Source: Rhyzopertha dominica (Eukaryota > Arthropoda > Insecta > Coleoptera > Bostrichidae). From it: 64,000 nt of DNA. The stretch spans positions 80,414,680 to 80,478,679 of the forward strand of contig QCXZ01000137.1 in the NCBI GenBank assembly GCA_025024175.1, written 5' to 3'. This document shows positions 41,001-50,474 of the stretch, in pieces. Under the pieces are notes generated by a model. It did not search any database. It saw nothing but the letters and a program-made list of their open reading frames with translations, and was not told the DNA's origin. The translations under genes were made by a program, and so were the position numbers. How positions within the stretch are numbered: the stretch's first letter is position 1; each line of letters starts with the position of its first letter.

Positions 41001-44000
41001 GGTAGTTAAGTAGAAATAAAATGTTTGAATTAGACAAATGAATAATTGATTAAGTGGGAAATGCTTCAAAAGTTGTGGTGAAAAATAATTAAATATGTTT
41101 CATAATAGCATTGCAACCCCTGAGAGTGGTGCAATCTGAACAGAATTCGTACTGACCATGGAATATGCAGGAAAAATTTTACTGATTGGGGAGTTGAAGA
41201 ACACGCTCGATGTGAAAGATGTGGTGCCGATGAACAGACAGTTTCCCACTTGGCTTTGGAATGTCCTGGTATTTGTTTTGAAGGATCGTTACAAGAACTA
41301 CACGAGCTTACTGAAGGTGTAGCAAAATTGTTAAGCCAGTACAACATGCATTTATAAAACATGGACAAAAAACAAATACTTTAGAACATAAGGTTTAAAT
41401 TAATGTTCTCTAATTTTAACTGTGCAAAGTATAACATGTTCAAACGAATATATATAACTTCTGTCCATTAAATACAACTGGGCCAATTGAAGTGGGACTG
41501 GGCTCAACGATGAAATACTATTTTATTAATTTTCAATTCAGAGAAGGATTTTATCAACTAGAATTCAAACTACGATATCCTTCGTCGATTTCCAAACAGT
41601 GCCTTCTGTAGTTAAGGAATACAACAAACAGCCTGCTCCCAGTGGGGCACCCCAGAAACGTCTGATTGCATGGAAATACGTATACGTCACGGGGGAATAT
41701 TTCAATTTGTCTGCAGCGCGGGTTCAATTCACGGCCGTCGAGTCCGCATTTTACGGCTAGATGTATGGCCCGACTTGTAAATTTAACACGGTTTACAATG
41801 GAGGGCCTACCAGCCTTATCCAAATAAAAGCCAGATACAGCTATTTGAATGGGGGGGGGCGAAGCATATGCGAGCTATGTTGCCATTTTTCTAACGAAAA
41901 AGAATCGTTCGTTCGACTTTTTAATTTCTTGTGAAAAATACCGGTTTTCTGAAAAGTATTTTTAAGCATATCTGGCAAAGATGGACACCAGAAGTAATGA
42001 ATCAATTAAAAGAGGAACGCCTATGCCAGCATTTTTTTTTTGGTTTCAGATGCAGCTCGTTGAATAAATATTAATCAATAAACCCAACTGAAGTTAATAC
42101 CCTGATTATAAAAGCAGTATGAGGTATGTGCAACAATTATTGTCCTTAACATAGTTATAGGACGCGTTGTAGTAGTTTCTGTTAGTGATGTGAGAATTTG
42201 AATCATTGTATTCGATATTCGAATATAGAGCAAACCGAGAATATTTGTTTATTCGTTTGTTAAAAAACGAAAGCCGTAAGGTAATTTGAACCTGCTATTT
42301 CTCACTTTATCAGATGGTAGATTTACTTCATATTTGGAAGCAGGGTCAAGAAATTATAAGCCAAAGAATGCAAAGATACTGGAGAGAACCCAAATCGATG
42401 ATTTAAAAAAACCATCGGATGACAAATACTGACAACTTACATTTTACACATTTAGTTTTTTTCATTTTGAGTGCTTTACAGGTTGTAAACGATCATGGAG
42501 GTCGCAGGTGCTTGCCTATGCAGTGAATTAACCTTTTTGGATATCAGCTATGTCAAAAATAAATCCAGTTACTTGTACGTACTCATTCAGGATACGTAGA
42601 TAAAAATTTAAAAAGGTATCACGGTCTTGGAAGAAAGTTTTACTAGCCAATACTGGGCTAATATTACCACTGCCAAGAATCACGGTGGTTGGAAATCGTC
42701 TATGGTAGCGGAAAGTTATGCTAAAGAATAACTGTCTAGCAAGATGGCAATTGTGGTAAGTTGTGTGTGTATTTGAATAATCTCGGTCAAATTGATAAGA
42801 TCATTCTTACATAACTGTTAATATTATTAAAAATTCTAAATAAAATGCTATAAAATTGAAGAGAAATGAAATTACTGGAATGACAGAAACTATCTGCAGC
42901 CCTGATCATTTGAAGATGATTATGCCAACCAAATGAATTAGTCCTGAACCACACTCTTCACAGTTTCCAACTTATTTCTGATCTCCGCAAACGCAAAGAA
43001 AAGTCCTATGATTTGGTAACTCCGCAGTGGATGAGCTATGAGCCTTATCCTAATAAAATCCATACAAGGCTATTTAGATAGGGGAACCGGGCTGTAATAT
43101 AGGGTAACATCGACTTACCTCCTCGTGCTCTTTGGTGAACTTCTCCCTCTTGCGGAGCGCTTCTTGGAGCTTCAGCTGAAACATAAAAGAGGTGATGCAT
43201 GGTCGATAAAGTTTTATGGCACTGTTATTGCTGTCTATGGGTGGATTACTTTCTTTATATGAGGAAAAGTAGGGAGTAGTAGTATAACATGTTATTAGCA
43301 GAAAGTTACTTTAAAGGAATCCTCGGAATTTACTTCTACGTATAGTAATGTAACTCTCTTACCGCTATTACAACCCTGCAATAAAATTTATCTTTAATCT
43401 CGAACAGCAGGCGGCCCCTTACAAGTTACCGCAAATAATAGGATTACCATAAATTTAGGTCCGATTTTTGAAAAATGGATAAGCAGGGTCGGATTATTTA
43501 ACGTTCACTACCGGTTAAACGAAAACTAGCATTCAGTCTTAGTATTTCTGTGCGCGAGACAAGAGAAGCGAAAAATGTTCCGTCCTTGGGTAAAGGCTGC
43601 TCCAAGTACCGCTCAGAATGAAGTTGCTGACGCTGACATGGAAGTGCAAATTGAAGAGAACAAGAGGAATCGTCGTTACCTTACCCAAGATGCCAAAGAA
43701 ATAATAAAAAATGTATACAATTTTTCGATAAAAAAAGAGTGCAGTGCTCCGTTAAAAGTGACAAGTGAAATGGTTGGTGTCCCCTACACACGACTGTGAG
43801 AGATATTATTGAAAATAAAGGCAATTCAAGAAAATCACGCAATAAAAATAAAGTTCCAACTAAGGCAAGTCTGAAATTAAAACTTTTGGAATTAGGATAT
43901 GACATAAGTTATTGCGAAGAGTGGTTCAGAAAATACTTGAGGAGCATCGGTTTTAATTATAGTACATTAAACCAACGTTTGTCCATAATGGAATCAACCC

Positions 44001-47000
44001 GACTAAAAAGAATGAGATGGGATTATATAAACGAAATCAGAAGGTACCGCCAAGAAATTCGTAATATCGCATATTTGGATGAAACGTGGTACGACACCCA
44101 CGACTTAATAAAAAAAGGTCTGACAGATGGGACAAATAACTGCGTTCTGCAGGCATCACCTTCGAGAGGAAAAAGAATTATAATTCTTCATGCGGGAGGA
44201 AGTGATGGATGGGTGGAAAATGGCTTATTACTGTCAGCGAAACAGATCCAAAATTGTTCTGCTGACTACCATTGCGACATGGACTCTGCACTTTTTGAAA
44301 CTTGGTTTCAGCAGCAGTTACTGCCAGGGCTACCACCAGGATCTGTTAGTCATGGATAACGCGAGTTATCATTCAAAATTAATGAACAAGGCGCCAACAT
44401 CGGCTACAAAAAAATAGAAATAATTGATTACATGAAAAAGAATAAAATTACAATTTCGGATGGAAAAGATACCAAAAAAGATCTGTTGACAATAATAAAA
44501 AATCTCAACATACCTAAATAATATCGAGTTGATGAACTAGCGAAAGTACATGGACATATAGTTACGCTTTTGCCACCGTATTGCGTCCTAAACCCAATTG
44601 AATTAGTGTGGAGTACGCTTAAAAAAGGAATACGAAGAAACAATACATGTCCGCGTTTTAGTTTAGTGCGTAGAGAAGTAAGTAGTATAACGAAAGAACT
44701 GTGGAAAAGCTGTATTAAGCATGTTATTGAAATTGAAAATAGCTATGTATCCCCAAATTTTCAAAATTTTATAATACATGTTAATAATGATGCTAGCAGT
44801 GATTCAGAATTTGACAGTAGTGATGATGATAATAATTAAATATATTTAAGTTATGTAGGTGTAAACTTGTTAGACTTTTTTGTAAAAATATAATAGATGT
44901 ATGGAACTATTTTTTTTGTATTTAGAGCTTTAGATTAAAAAATACATATTTTTATTATTTTCTTTTAAAATACTTGTCTTTTATTTACATATTTAGTTAT
45001 GTTAACCGTTAACCGCATGTTTCCAATAGTTAAAAGATTGTAAAAATATTAAAATGTATTGCTAGCACAGCATTCAACATATTCACAGGATATAAATATT
45101 ACAGGAATGTTAAAAATCAAAATAAAAATATTTAGGAATGCGAGATTTTTCTTTGCATATTAAAAAATGCTCAGAAGTGCATGTTGTCTTGTTAGATTAC
45201 AAATTTCATTATAACTAGATATACTTTGCTTGTGCAAAATAATGTTGCTACTCATCTAAAACTACGTACAATTCATTTTGAGACGTAAATATAAACGATC
45301 GATGTAAAACCTCTTATTAACCGAATGATTAAAAATTACTTAGAATAATATACACTACGCAAACAAAAAACGAGTTTTAAAACGGCTTAAAGCCGGCACT
45401 GGAAATTCGCAAAATCATAAAGAGAGGGTTTGGTTTATAAGGGGTCACGTGCCGTTCCAACTGTGCCTGTAAATGAAAGGTAAATAGTATTGCGGGGTTG
45501 TAAAAACGGTAAGAGAGTTGCATTACTATACCAACTTTAATAACAAACTAGTACCAACAATAATAAATGACAGAATTATGATTTTCTTTTATCCAAAGCT
45601 ACCCACGATTTATTACAAAAAAATCAACTTTGTCTCTCATAAAGAAATTTCTCTGCGATTCTCTTGCATTTAACCACGAACATCTGGAGCTGAATAAGTT
45701 CAGCAGCAGTTACTTCACAACTCGTTCATAAATGCCATCGGATAAATTTGAAATGAAGCTTCCCCCTTTCGCTCCAATAAAAAAAATCTCCACCGACCAC
45801 GTAACTGACCGCGGGCTATTCGGGCACGTGCTGGACGCGTACCGCGCACAGGTCGTAAAGGCCCGGCAATAAAGCTGGTCAGTGCCCCCCACCCCCAGGT
45901 TAGCGATCGTAAAAAGCGGACACAGGGCCCGATGTTTTGATGTAAGGGACGGTCCCCGGGGGCCCCGGGCCACCGGAAAAACCGACCAGAAAGCCTAACG
46001 CGTCGGAAGGGCAACGGATAAACTTTACGGCCGACCGTGATAGAATACGATCGTCTGGGGAATTTTAAGTGACTCCCGGATGACGATCCAACTGTAAATA
46101 AGTAGTGATAGGGTGTAATGGCATCAGTGGGTGGACCTGCAGGGAGATGGGGCAAGGGCTGTGCTTTTAAGGCGGGGTACGGATTTTTTAAATTTTATCA
46201 TCTTTTACTTGAGTGTGCTAGATCTTTCGTCAATTGCTTCCACAATACGACAGTGTTTCCCTGGCATATTTGTAAGTGCTTGCTAGATTAATGTTTTTGA
46301 AAGTTAATTAATTGACATTTCTTTATTGAAGTGAAGTGTGGTAATTGTGAAGGTTGTAGAAATTTTTTTCATAAATGTATTTATAAAGGAATCCGTATTT
46401 CTGTAGTGGCACACCAAGTGAGAAAACGATACATGTTGCATGATCCAAAGGGGATAGTTGGTGAAAGTTTCTATAATCCGTTCAAATCGGAGTCAATGGA
46501 GAGGGTTAATAAAGCTTATACTTTATTGCGTTACGCTCATAAGCAACTGTATTTTCAATGGTTTTTTTATATACAGAGTCCTGTAGAAGAAATGGTATTA
46601 TCTCAAAAATTATTCAAAATGTCGTCCTTCTTGTTCAAGGCGTTTATTAATCCATTATGGAGCACTGCGGGTTTGACTGCCGCAAATGCGTCAACAATCC
46701 TTTGTCGTATGTTTTCTGCATTTGTTGGAGGTTCCCTATACACAAGATTTTTAACAAACCCCCATAAAAAATAATTCATTTTTGTTAGTTCGAGACTCCT
46801 TGCAGGCCAGCTAACTGGTCCACACCTCCCAATCAATCGATCTTTGTAATGTGTTCTCCGGCATAGCTCTAACTTGTTGTGAGAAACGTGCTGGAGCTCC
46901 ACCTTGTTGTATCCAAATGTTTTGTGCTTGAATACTTATTGGAAAATTTCGCAATTATGCGGGTAAATCATTCAAAAGAAATTGAAAATAAATTTGGCTA

Positions 47001-49506
47001 CTAAGAGAACTACTGAAAAAATAAGGTCCTATGACATATTCATCAATTATTCCTCCCCAAACATTGATTGACCATCGGTGTTGATTGTCAATTTGTCGCA
47101 CTATTTTTAGATTTTCTACAGAATAATAGTGATAGTTGTTTTTTGTCGACCCATCCAGTATTGTGGAATGAAGTCTCATTGGTAAACATAATATTCATAA
47201 AAAACAAAGAATTTTCTTGCATGCGTAATCTTTCAATCTTCAGTCTTCAACTTTTGCATGGATTGATGAAGATGATGCTTTTGTACCACGGAGCGATAGT
47301 TTTGACTTTACACGGATTGTCCTCATTAAGTAGATGTGCAGCCATACTACTACTTAAACTGTAGTTACTAATGTGTAACCAATTATGAAATGTATAAGTT
47401 TCATATAATATACGGGCATAATAAAAAGTATAGATTGACAGGAACGTTCATAATAGTATATTATGATACAAGTGTATAAGAGGGCCTTTAAAGCACGCGC
47501 GACATATTTCAAAACACGACGCGCAGCGGAGTGTTTTGTAAGTCGCAAGGGCTTTAAAGGCCTCTTATTTATACACGCGTATCATACGCTATTTTTTATT
47601 ACGACTGCATCATAAGCTCAAAAATGTTTTAAACATTAAACATTCTCTTTTACAATTTTGTAATTATTTTTAGTAGGCTTAAATCATAAAACTTGGTTGT
47701 TATAGGAATTTGTTGATTTGTTAACGTTGCTATAAATAATTTGCGTGTTTTGAGTCAAATCAATTTATTTATCGTCGTTCTCGCGAATGTGGAGTAAAAA
47801 AATGACCCAGAAGGAATCAGAGGAAGATTTAGTGTCAATTGGTGAGCTTGCAGAAAAAGCAGAGTTAAGATTGGTTCCAGAAAAATCAAGAAATTTATAT
47901 TATAAACAATATGATCAGTTACTTGCTTGGATGAAGCGGAAAAAATGTAATAATATCTATGAAGCAGTGATGCTGGCGTACATGATGGAAATGGTAAGCA
48001 ATATACCTTTACCTATATTATAGTATTAAAAGTTTTTCAATGCGAAAAAAAATAATAAACATAAAATTGTTTGGATATTTGGCAAGAAAAGAAAATGACA
48101 ATGACATTATTCAAAATTTGCTAGTGTTAGGTGGGATATACCTGAATTTTATTGTAACGCAAAACAAAATACACTATGCTCATTTTACGCTTTGTTTCAG
48201 TCTGGTGTTTATAAATCCTCCTCCATGTGGTGTATACATTCGAAGTTACAAACAATGCTAAGGATTAAACACGGAATTGACTTGGCATCCTATCATAAAC
48301 TGCATGCTTTTATGAAAGGGCTAAACAAAGGAGTTGAACCAAGAAAGTCGTATGTTTTTACTGAGAAAGAGATCCAAAAGTTCTTCACTGAAGCTTCTGA
48401 CGACAATTTCTTGTTCTTAAAGGTAATGTTTTGCGCTAGTTTAGAATTTTAGAAGTTTAGTAATTCGTTACGTTTCGTAGGTTGTTACTATTTGTGGCGT
48501 ATTTGGTTCGTGCAGAAGAGTTGAAATGTGCAACTTACGCATGTCTGACATTAAACAAGAAGGCGCTGCGTTGTTGATTACCATACGTCCATGTAAGACT
48601 AACAAAGGACGCAAATTTGCTGTAATCGATTCGAATATTCCATATGTGCAGCTATTTAACAAATACCTGTTTTTACGTCCAGGAAATTTAGAAACAGACA
48701 GTGTTTTTAAAGTACTCTAATGGTAGATGTTTTCGCCAAGTTGTCGGTATCAATACCTTTGGTAAATGCCCTTACCAAGTGGCACATTATTTAAAATTGG
48801 CAAACGCTGCCAAATATACTGGGCATTCATTTAGAAGGACTTCGGCCACAATAATGGCGAACAGTGGGATGACAATTGATGAGATGAAGCGACGAGTAGG
48901 GTAGAAATCATCAGCGGTTGCTGCCTCATACATCGAGGACTCTACTACCAACAAAGTCGAAGTTTTCAGAAAAATTGCCACATTAGTCAACGGATCAGAA
49001 CCTGAGATGCTACCTTGTGCGTCTACATTACCTGCTAATGGAATAGGTAATAATTTCCGGATTCTCTCAGAAAATAATGCACTTAAAAATGCAGGAATTG
49101 AAATATCTAAAAATACAAATTGTACAATCAATGTTTATTTAAAATAAGAGTATTATAGTTACTTAGAATAAAGAAATGTTGTTTTTAAAAGTGTTCGTTC
49201 ATTTTGATATGGGTACAATTTAAACGGCAGGTAAATATCTAGGTAATAAAAAAGTAGGCGCATCATAATCATCATTTTACACACGCTGCAGCGTGCGATA
49301 ATTGTTGATTATGATGTATGAGTAATAAAAAATTATCTGCTTACCTTATAGATTGTCTCTTCGAAAGTATTGGGGGCACCTCCATTCATCTGAAGATGCC
49401 TAAGTCTATCGTAGTCCCTAGGATCAACCATTGATCGTAAAACAGCATGCTGACCTAAATCCGTTAAACCCAAACCGCTTTGCAAGACGCTGTCTGGGGT
49501 GTCAAC
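25286..49506 (-). CDS. SASH1: SASH1/SLY-family SH3-SAM adaptor, nine exons found, 5' end missing
   Basis: Scaffold protein of the SASH1/SLY family (the fly member is known as SKIP), a cytoplasmic signalling adaptor. Minus-strand exons in transcript order are 49506-49345, 43175-43119, 35921-35852, 35607-35253, 31821-31539, 31119-30933, 29010-28856, 28795-28438 and 26040-25286. All borders are GT-AG and the phases fit throughout, giving at least 793 residues and a stop at 25286. The first exons encode a charged, probably helical segment (LKLQEALRKREKFTKEHEE, then ILRDIKQGLLQ). A Ser-rich linker follows, then the SH3 domain (ARALVDYTPSPYD to GTFKFINVELL), a SAM domain (SVEELLQKINLPEH to KILTAVQLLHDLD) and a long disordered C-terminal exon. 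No initiator exon was found. Introns of 3.7-7.2 kb contain most of the window's transposons. The exons at 35607 and 26040 are strikingly GC-rich compared with their surroundings. Confidence 0.9.
26041..27200. other. SASH1-like intron, no recognised content
   Basis: AT-rich intronic sequence with short chance ORFs only. Confidence 0.4.
27211..27720 (-). mobile_element. Mariner-family transposase 3' fragment
   Basis: The minus strand reads the C-terminal part of a mariner transposase: HQDNAPVHKS (second catalytic Asp), then HPACSPDLAPSDYFLFPKLK with the third Asp of the D,D34D triad, to a C-terminus at 27211. Upstream to about 27720 the protein continues in another frame (YYANLISKLRERIKEKRRGK), so there is at least one frameshift. 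The N-terminal half is absent. No terminal repeats found. Confidence 0.85.
27721..28437. other. SASH1-like intron, no recognised content
   Basis: AT-rich, no exon or transposon recognised. Confidence 0.35.
28438..28795 (-). CDS. SASH1: SASH1-like exon: end of SH3 and whole SAM domain
   Basis: Starts after TTACAG with KKGDIIDIL (the SH3 RT/n-Src region), passes through GQWRGMCHGRKGTFKFINVELL, a basic linker (RRVKPRREMRWHRN) and the SAM domain with LNGYEDLELFKEI and LGIINSEHRAKIL. It ends at GAC T, so a Ser codon is split with the next exon. Confidence 0.95.
28856..29010 (-). CDS. SASH1: SASH1-like exon: Ser-rich linker and start of SH3
   Basis: Encodes STQALVRAGSNHSSVSTEDA, then the first SH3 strand ARALVDYTPSPYDKEALKFK. 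The 60-bp intron to the next exon has a GTATAG donor. Confidence 0.93.
29545..30700 (+). mobile_element. Decayed LINE reverse-transcriptase fragment
   Basis: Broken + strand frames match a non-LTR retrotransposon polymerase. KKRGINYKLRKSIESLYTN is at about 29610, the catalytic FADD box in AFADDLMI at about 29950, VKSFKYLGVTILSNESMDEE at about 30095, then KTIYRPILTYGSESW at about 30260, and KWFGHLV near the C-terminus at about 30440. Many stops and frameshifts. A short repeat (29783-29922) is inserted in the middle. Confidence 0.8.
29783..29922 (+). repeat. Short inverted-repeat element with hammerhead-like fold, copy 1
   Basis: About 140 bp with ends that are imperfect inverted repeats (GAAAGATCGCTGTC on the left, GACCGCGGTCTTTC on the right). 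It is inserted in the LINE fragment. Its centre (29840-29872) has a GATTAC/GTAATC hairpin followed by GAAAC, preceded by CTTGAAAAA. A related copy in inverse orientation lies at 51760-51895. Confidence 0.65.
30933..31119 (-). CDS. SASH1: SASH1-like exon, Ser/Arg-rich
   Basis: Encodes SGESRGAGVSGLVGRVRGLR, a DDVQKKISRLRSDSAAEQQ helix-like segment and SSVESLPSGSGS. GT-AG borders; the phase continues from 31539 and into 29010. Confidence 0.9.
31539..31821 (-). CDS. SASH1: SASH1-like exon, Ser-rich linker
   Basis: Encodes LSRERESGDYAGSDVQSVSS, then a segment with KIRHFRKTNNYTRSEDGLSP and an acidic SDYEDQDDFN stretch. The first codon is split Arg (AG/A). The exon ends at HV before GTAAGT. Confidence 0.9.
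32125..33240 (+). mobile_element. 5'-truncated Penelope-like retroelement
   Basis: Carries the C-terminal half of a Penelope-type polyprotein. The reverse-transcriptase catalytic box RYVDD is at about 32190, then INFLDLTITK and IYRKPTTTDTLIH of the family at about 32310-32400. The start of a GIY-YIG endonuclease (KSGVYEINCEEC) is at about 32790. The YIG half is lost by a deletion and frameshift; the RIKEHKKSILNNRN-type segment and the LEQLHINRTLKNP segment can still be read to about 33090. The non-coding 3' end holds a hammerhead-like structure. Confidence 0.88.
33161..33204 (+). ncRNA. Degenerate hammerhead-like motif of the Penelope-like element
   Basis: Stem I strands AACUCU and AGAGGUU flank a GGCCUAAUAAGCC hairpin (stem II), GAAAC, and a minimal stem III made by the palindrome ACAUGU ending in a GUA cleavage triplet. 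This is the arrangement described for hammerheads in Penelope-like elements. The core heptamer is UUGAGAA instead of CUGANGA, so activity is doubtful. Confidence 0.5.
33263..34626 (+). mobile_element. Tc1/mariner-superfamily (DUF4817-type) transposon remnant
   Basis: Inverted ends match: the left end (33263-33306, with CGATTTTTCTGAAATTGTGT) pairs with the right end (34583-34626, with CACAATTTCAGAAAGAATCG). Inside are transposase pieces: NRHKPGRPKVATSKESSLS at about 33465, FHEDGAPPHFAVNIRGYLNA at about 33900 with the second catalytic Asp, and SIDLTPLDFFLWGYLKNRIY at about 34020 with the third, to a C-terminus EHYEHLL at 34232. Several frameshifts and stops. Confidence 0.8.
34687..34888. repeat. 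Foldback palindrome with 90-bp arms
   Basis: Arms 34687-34776 and 34799-34888 are near-perfect inverted copies (CTGGTGGTAAAGATTAATGG on the left against its complement on the right), with a 22-bp loop. No coding sequence. It is probably a non-autonomous foldback or MITE-type element in a SASH1-like intron. Confidence 0.85.
35253..35607 (-). CDS. SASH1: SASH1-like exon, GC-rich linker
   Basis: Encodes DDTYMYDEDARMLAPGAHGH, WYDEPPYESDPED, NGRVCFTLNLRQEPRGEGVI and a Thr/Pro/Arg-rich end (TTPRGTPRRGLILPQAGYPP). Two bases are N (35457, 35494), making two residues unknown. It ends on AG of a split Arg codon before GTGAGT. Confidence 0.88.
35852..35921 (-). CDS. SASH1: SASH1-like exon, 23 codons
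   Basis: Encodes ILRDIKQGLLQFGKEGVRGP and LSG, with ACAG acceptor and GGTAAGC donor. It extends the helical segment of the upstream exon. Confidence 0.88.
36144..37190. repeat. Possible non-autonomous transposon with short terminal inverted repeats
   Basis: AATGGGGTCGTCCCGCACATT at the left end is matched by the complement of AATTGTGGGACCACCCCATT at the right end, about 1.05 kb apart. No transposase inside; a (GA)n run lies within. The boundaries are an inference from these two words. Confidence 0.5.
36418..36444 (+). repeat. (GA)n microsatellite
   Basis: About eleven GA dinucleotides followed by an interrupted AAAGAGG tail. Confidence 0.9.
37640..37990 (+). mobile_element. DDE_3 (IS630-like) transposase C-terminal remnant
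   Basis: VFDNDSYHSVLVDKVQ (second catalytic Asp region) at about 37650 and, in another frame, SPIEFIWGQFKDKLR (the Glu region) at about 37835. Same family as the copies at 43575 and 57201. Heavily decayed. Confidence 0.7.
38160..38440. other. Intronic island of balanced composition with a hairpin
   Basis: Non-coding, clearly less AT-rich than its surroundings and free of transposon words. It contains a perfect hairpin, CGCCATCG (38242-38249) with CGATGGCG (38256-38263). It could be a cis-regulatory element of the SASH1-like gene; this is inference. Confidence 0.35.
39090..40980 (+). mobile_element. Tc1-like transposon remnant split by a foldback element
   Basis: Left part (39110-39405): TDTDRRALKRIIKQNRRANY and STLWSDAVGRHVSRSTCHRE (helix-turn-helix region), then AKEKPLLSTQQKKNRLKWAK after an apparent intron. 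Right part (40555-40980): HWSGESRFKV with the first catalytic Asp replaced by Gly, SARGVGKLHFIEGIVN, and SPDLSPIESL with the Glu of the D,D34E triad. The protein is interrupted exactly at 39408-40554. It is also broken by stops. Confidence 0.8.
39408..40554. mobile_element. Foldback element with long repeat-filled inverted arms
   Basis: The ends TACGCTATATTAGTG and its complement CACTAATATAGCGTA bound about 1.15 kb. Each arm carries repeated modules: CATAACGTGCATAA words at about 39470 and 39640, AAGTGTTACTGTG at several places, and their complements (CACAGTAACACTT) at about 40027 and 40398. The target site appears to be a duplicated TA inside the Tc1 coding sequence. No ORF. Confidence 0.8.
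41120..41355 (+). mobile_element. Non-LTR retrotransposon C-terminal fragment
   Basis: Reads EWCNLNRIRTDHGICRKNF and then CERCGADEQTVSHLALECP, a C-x2-C-x8-H-x4-C zinc-knuckle typical of the end of LINE polyproteins. It finishes at LLSQYNMHL before a stop at about 41355. The frame is open, but everything upstream is gone. Confidence 0.75.
41360..43118. other. SASH1-like intron, no gene recognised
   Basis: Includes a minus-strand 89-codon ORF (41554-41823) with no recognisable domain and AT-rich sequence. Nothing supportable. Confidence 0.35.
43119..43175 (-). CDS. SASH1: SASH1-like exon, 19 codons, helical
   Basis: Encodes LKLQEALRKREKFTKEHEE, strongly helical and charged. TTTCAG acceptor, GAGGTAAG donor, phase 0 on both sides. 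Confidence 0.85.
43575..44839 (+). pseudogene. DDE_3 (IS630-like) transposase, nearly full length, frameshifted
   Basis: Starts MFRPWVKAAPSTAQNE with a helix-turn-helix (YLTQDAKEIIKNVYNF), shifts frame near 43797, and continues through WFRKYLRSIGFNYS to the first catalytic Asp in IAYLDETWYDTH. It shifts again near 44345 and reads LVMDNASYHSKLMNK (second Asp). A stop follows, then PPYCVLNPIELVWSTLKKG (Glu) and an acidic tail SDSEFDSSDDDNN. Two frameshifts and at least two stops, so inactive. Terminal repeats not found. Confidence 0.85.
44840..46600. other. Intronic stretch with a GC-rich island
   Basis: About 45760-46160 is GC-rich in an otherwise AT-rich region and has overlapping minus-strand ORFs without recognisable domains. 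It may be an internal promoter or CpG-type island of the SASH1-like gene. The rest shows nothing. Confidence 0.35.
46603..47350 (-). mobile_element. DUF4817-type Tc1/mariner transposase fragment
   Basis: The minus strand reads MFTNETSFHNTGWVDKK, INVWGGIIDEYVIGPYFF, then LIGRCGPVSWPARSLELTKM followed by NYFLWGFVKNLVYREPPTNA and a C-terminus near 46603. Same family as 33263-34626 and 63577-64000. Frameshifted in several places. Confidence 0.78.
47456..49333 (+). mobile_element. Crypton-type element with terminal hairpins
   Basis: The left end is a long hairpin, with arms 47456-47494 and 47551-47590 (GTGTATAAGAGGGCCTTTAA against its complement) and further pairing inside. The right end is a second hairpin, with CATCATAATCA at about 49262 and TGATTATGATG at about 49306. 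TTTTTTATTAC next to CATCATAA occurs near 47591-47613 and, inverted, near 49310-49333. Between them lies a tyrosine-recombinase gene. The exact outer borders are inferred. Confidence 0.6.
47787..49147 (+). pseudogene. Tyrosine recombinase of Crypton type, three exons, lightly damaged
   Basis: Exons 47787-47993, 48201-48422 and 48481-49147 with GT-AG introns in phase 0. N-terminal part: ELAEKAELRLVPEKSRNLYY, YDQLLAWMKRKK (core-binding domain). Catalytic domain: first Arg in GSCRRVEMCNLRMSDI, His-x-x-Arg in GHSFRRTSATIM, and the Tyr in AASYIEDS. A one-base frameshift near 48705 (in a T run) and a Trp-to-stop change (TAG near 48902, between the H-x-x-R motif and the Tyr) inactivate it. The C-terminal tail is otherwise open to TAA at 49147, and an AATAAA follows at about 49168. 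About 364 codons. It could be a domesticated relative, but the lesions argue against current function. Confidence 0.75.
49345..49506 (-). CDS. SASH1: SASH1-like exon, most 5' one found
   Basis: 54 codons: VDTPDSVLQSGLGLTDLGQH through AVLRSMVDPRDYDRLRHLQM to NTFEETIYK. TTCCAG acceptor at 49507, GGTAAGC donor. There is no ATG inside that fits a start, so upstream exons must exist. Confidence 0.85.
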
Positions 49507-50470
49507 CTGGAACAAATGTTTTGCCATCAGTATATTGATATTTACTGCAGTAAACCGGAAATGATCTGATTATCGCGGTTGGATAATAAGATCCTATAAA
49601 AAAAGGATAGTTGTGATCGCGATTTAGGTTCTTTTAGCTTATTGAGAAACCTTGTTTGTTAAGCATATTGAGTGAACACAGACATCAGACTTTTCCGCCC
49701 TACTTTTGGAGAGGAAAATCACCATTTACCTACCCAAAAGAAGATTTATTATAGAAAAACGAATTAGTACTATTTTGCATCTGTATGATGTAAAGTGTTA
49801 AAAAAACAAAGATTTGTTAAGCCTAGTTCCTCTCAAACAGTGAAAAAACTGGAATAGGCAGTCTGTCATAAATTTCAAGGAAATAATAAGAATGGCACTT
49901 ACAGTGAAGTGGAAAACTACTGATGAACGAGACTAGAGTTTTTATCGGTGTATCAGTGAAATGTAAAAACGCTACCATGCAAGGAGACGAACGGCGATTG
50001 TTGGTTTTTACGAAAAGAAGATACCAGTCCTCACAAAATAAAAAATCATTTTAATATAATCGGTTAGTTGGTCAAAACAACACTTAAAAAAACTACTTGG
50101 GACTAGTTTAGTTTGTTGTAACCCAAAAACCAGATGAAAGGGAAGTTATTTGTATATCAAGTACAGACTATAACAAAAAGAAACAAAAATTGAATTTAGG
50201 CATGCAAAGGATTCTTATTTTACAGACCGGATGCGCAACTGGATAAGTAAATTTCTTATTAAAAAAAACTGAAAATTTTCGTTCAATATCGGGTAATATC
50301 GACCGGTCGGATAATGTCGTTCACACGGTAGGGTAATATCGTTTTCAAAAAATTCAACAAGAGGGTTTACCAAAATCGTTACTATCATTCAATGATCTAC
50401 ACTTACAAGAGTGTTCAAGTAGTATTAGTTTCAAAAACTGTACATTTAATATTTATTCCAATAAATAACT
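49507..50470. other. Intronic or upstream sequence, nothing recognised
   Basis: AT-rich, no coding exon or transposon words. Confidence 0.35.
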
Positions 50471-50474
50471 TAAT

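Noticed and set aside
41554..41823. Minus-strand ORF of 89 codons containing KCGLDGRELNPRC
   Set aside because: It looks like a translated repeat fragment, but I could not assign a family, so it is not annotated.
45710..46155. Overlapping minus-strand ORFs of 87 and 146 codons
   Set aside because: They lie in a GC-rich block where stops are rare; no domain, start context or splice signals support them.
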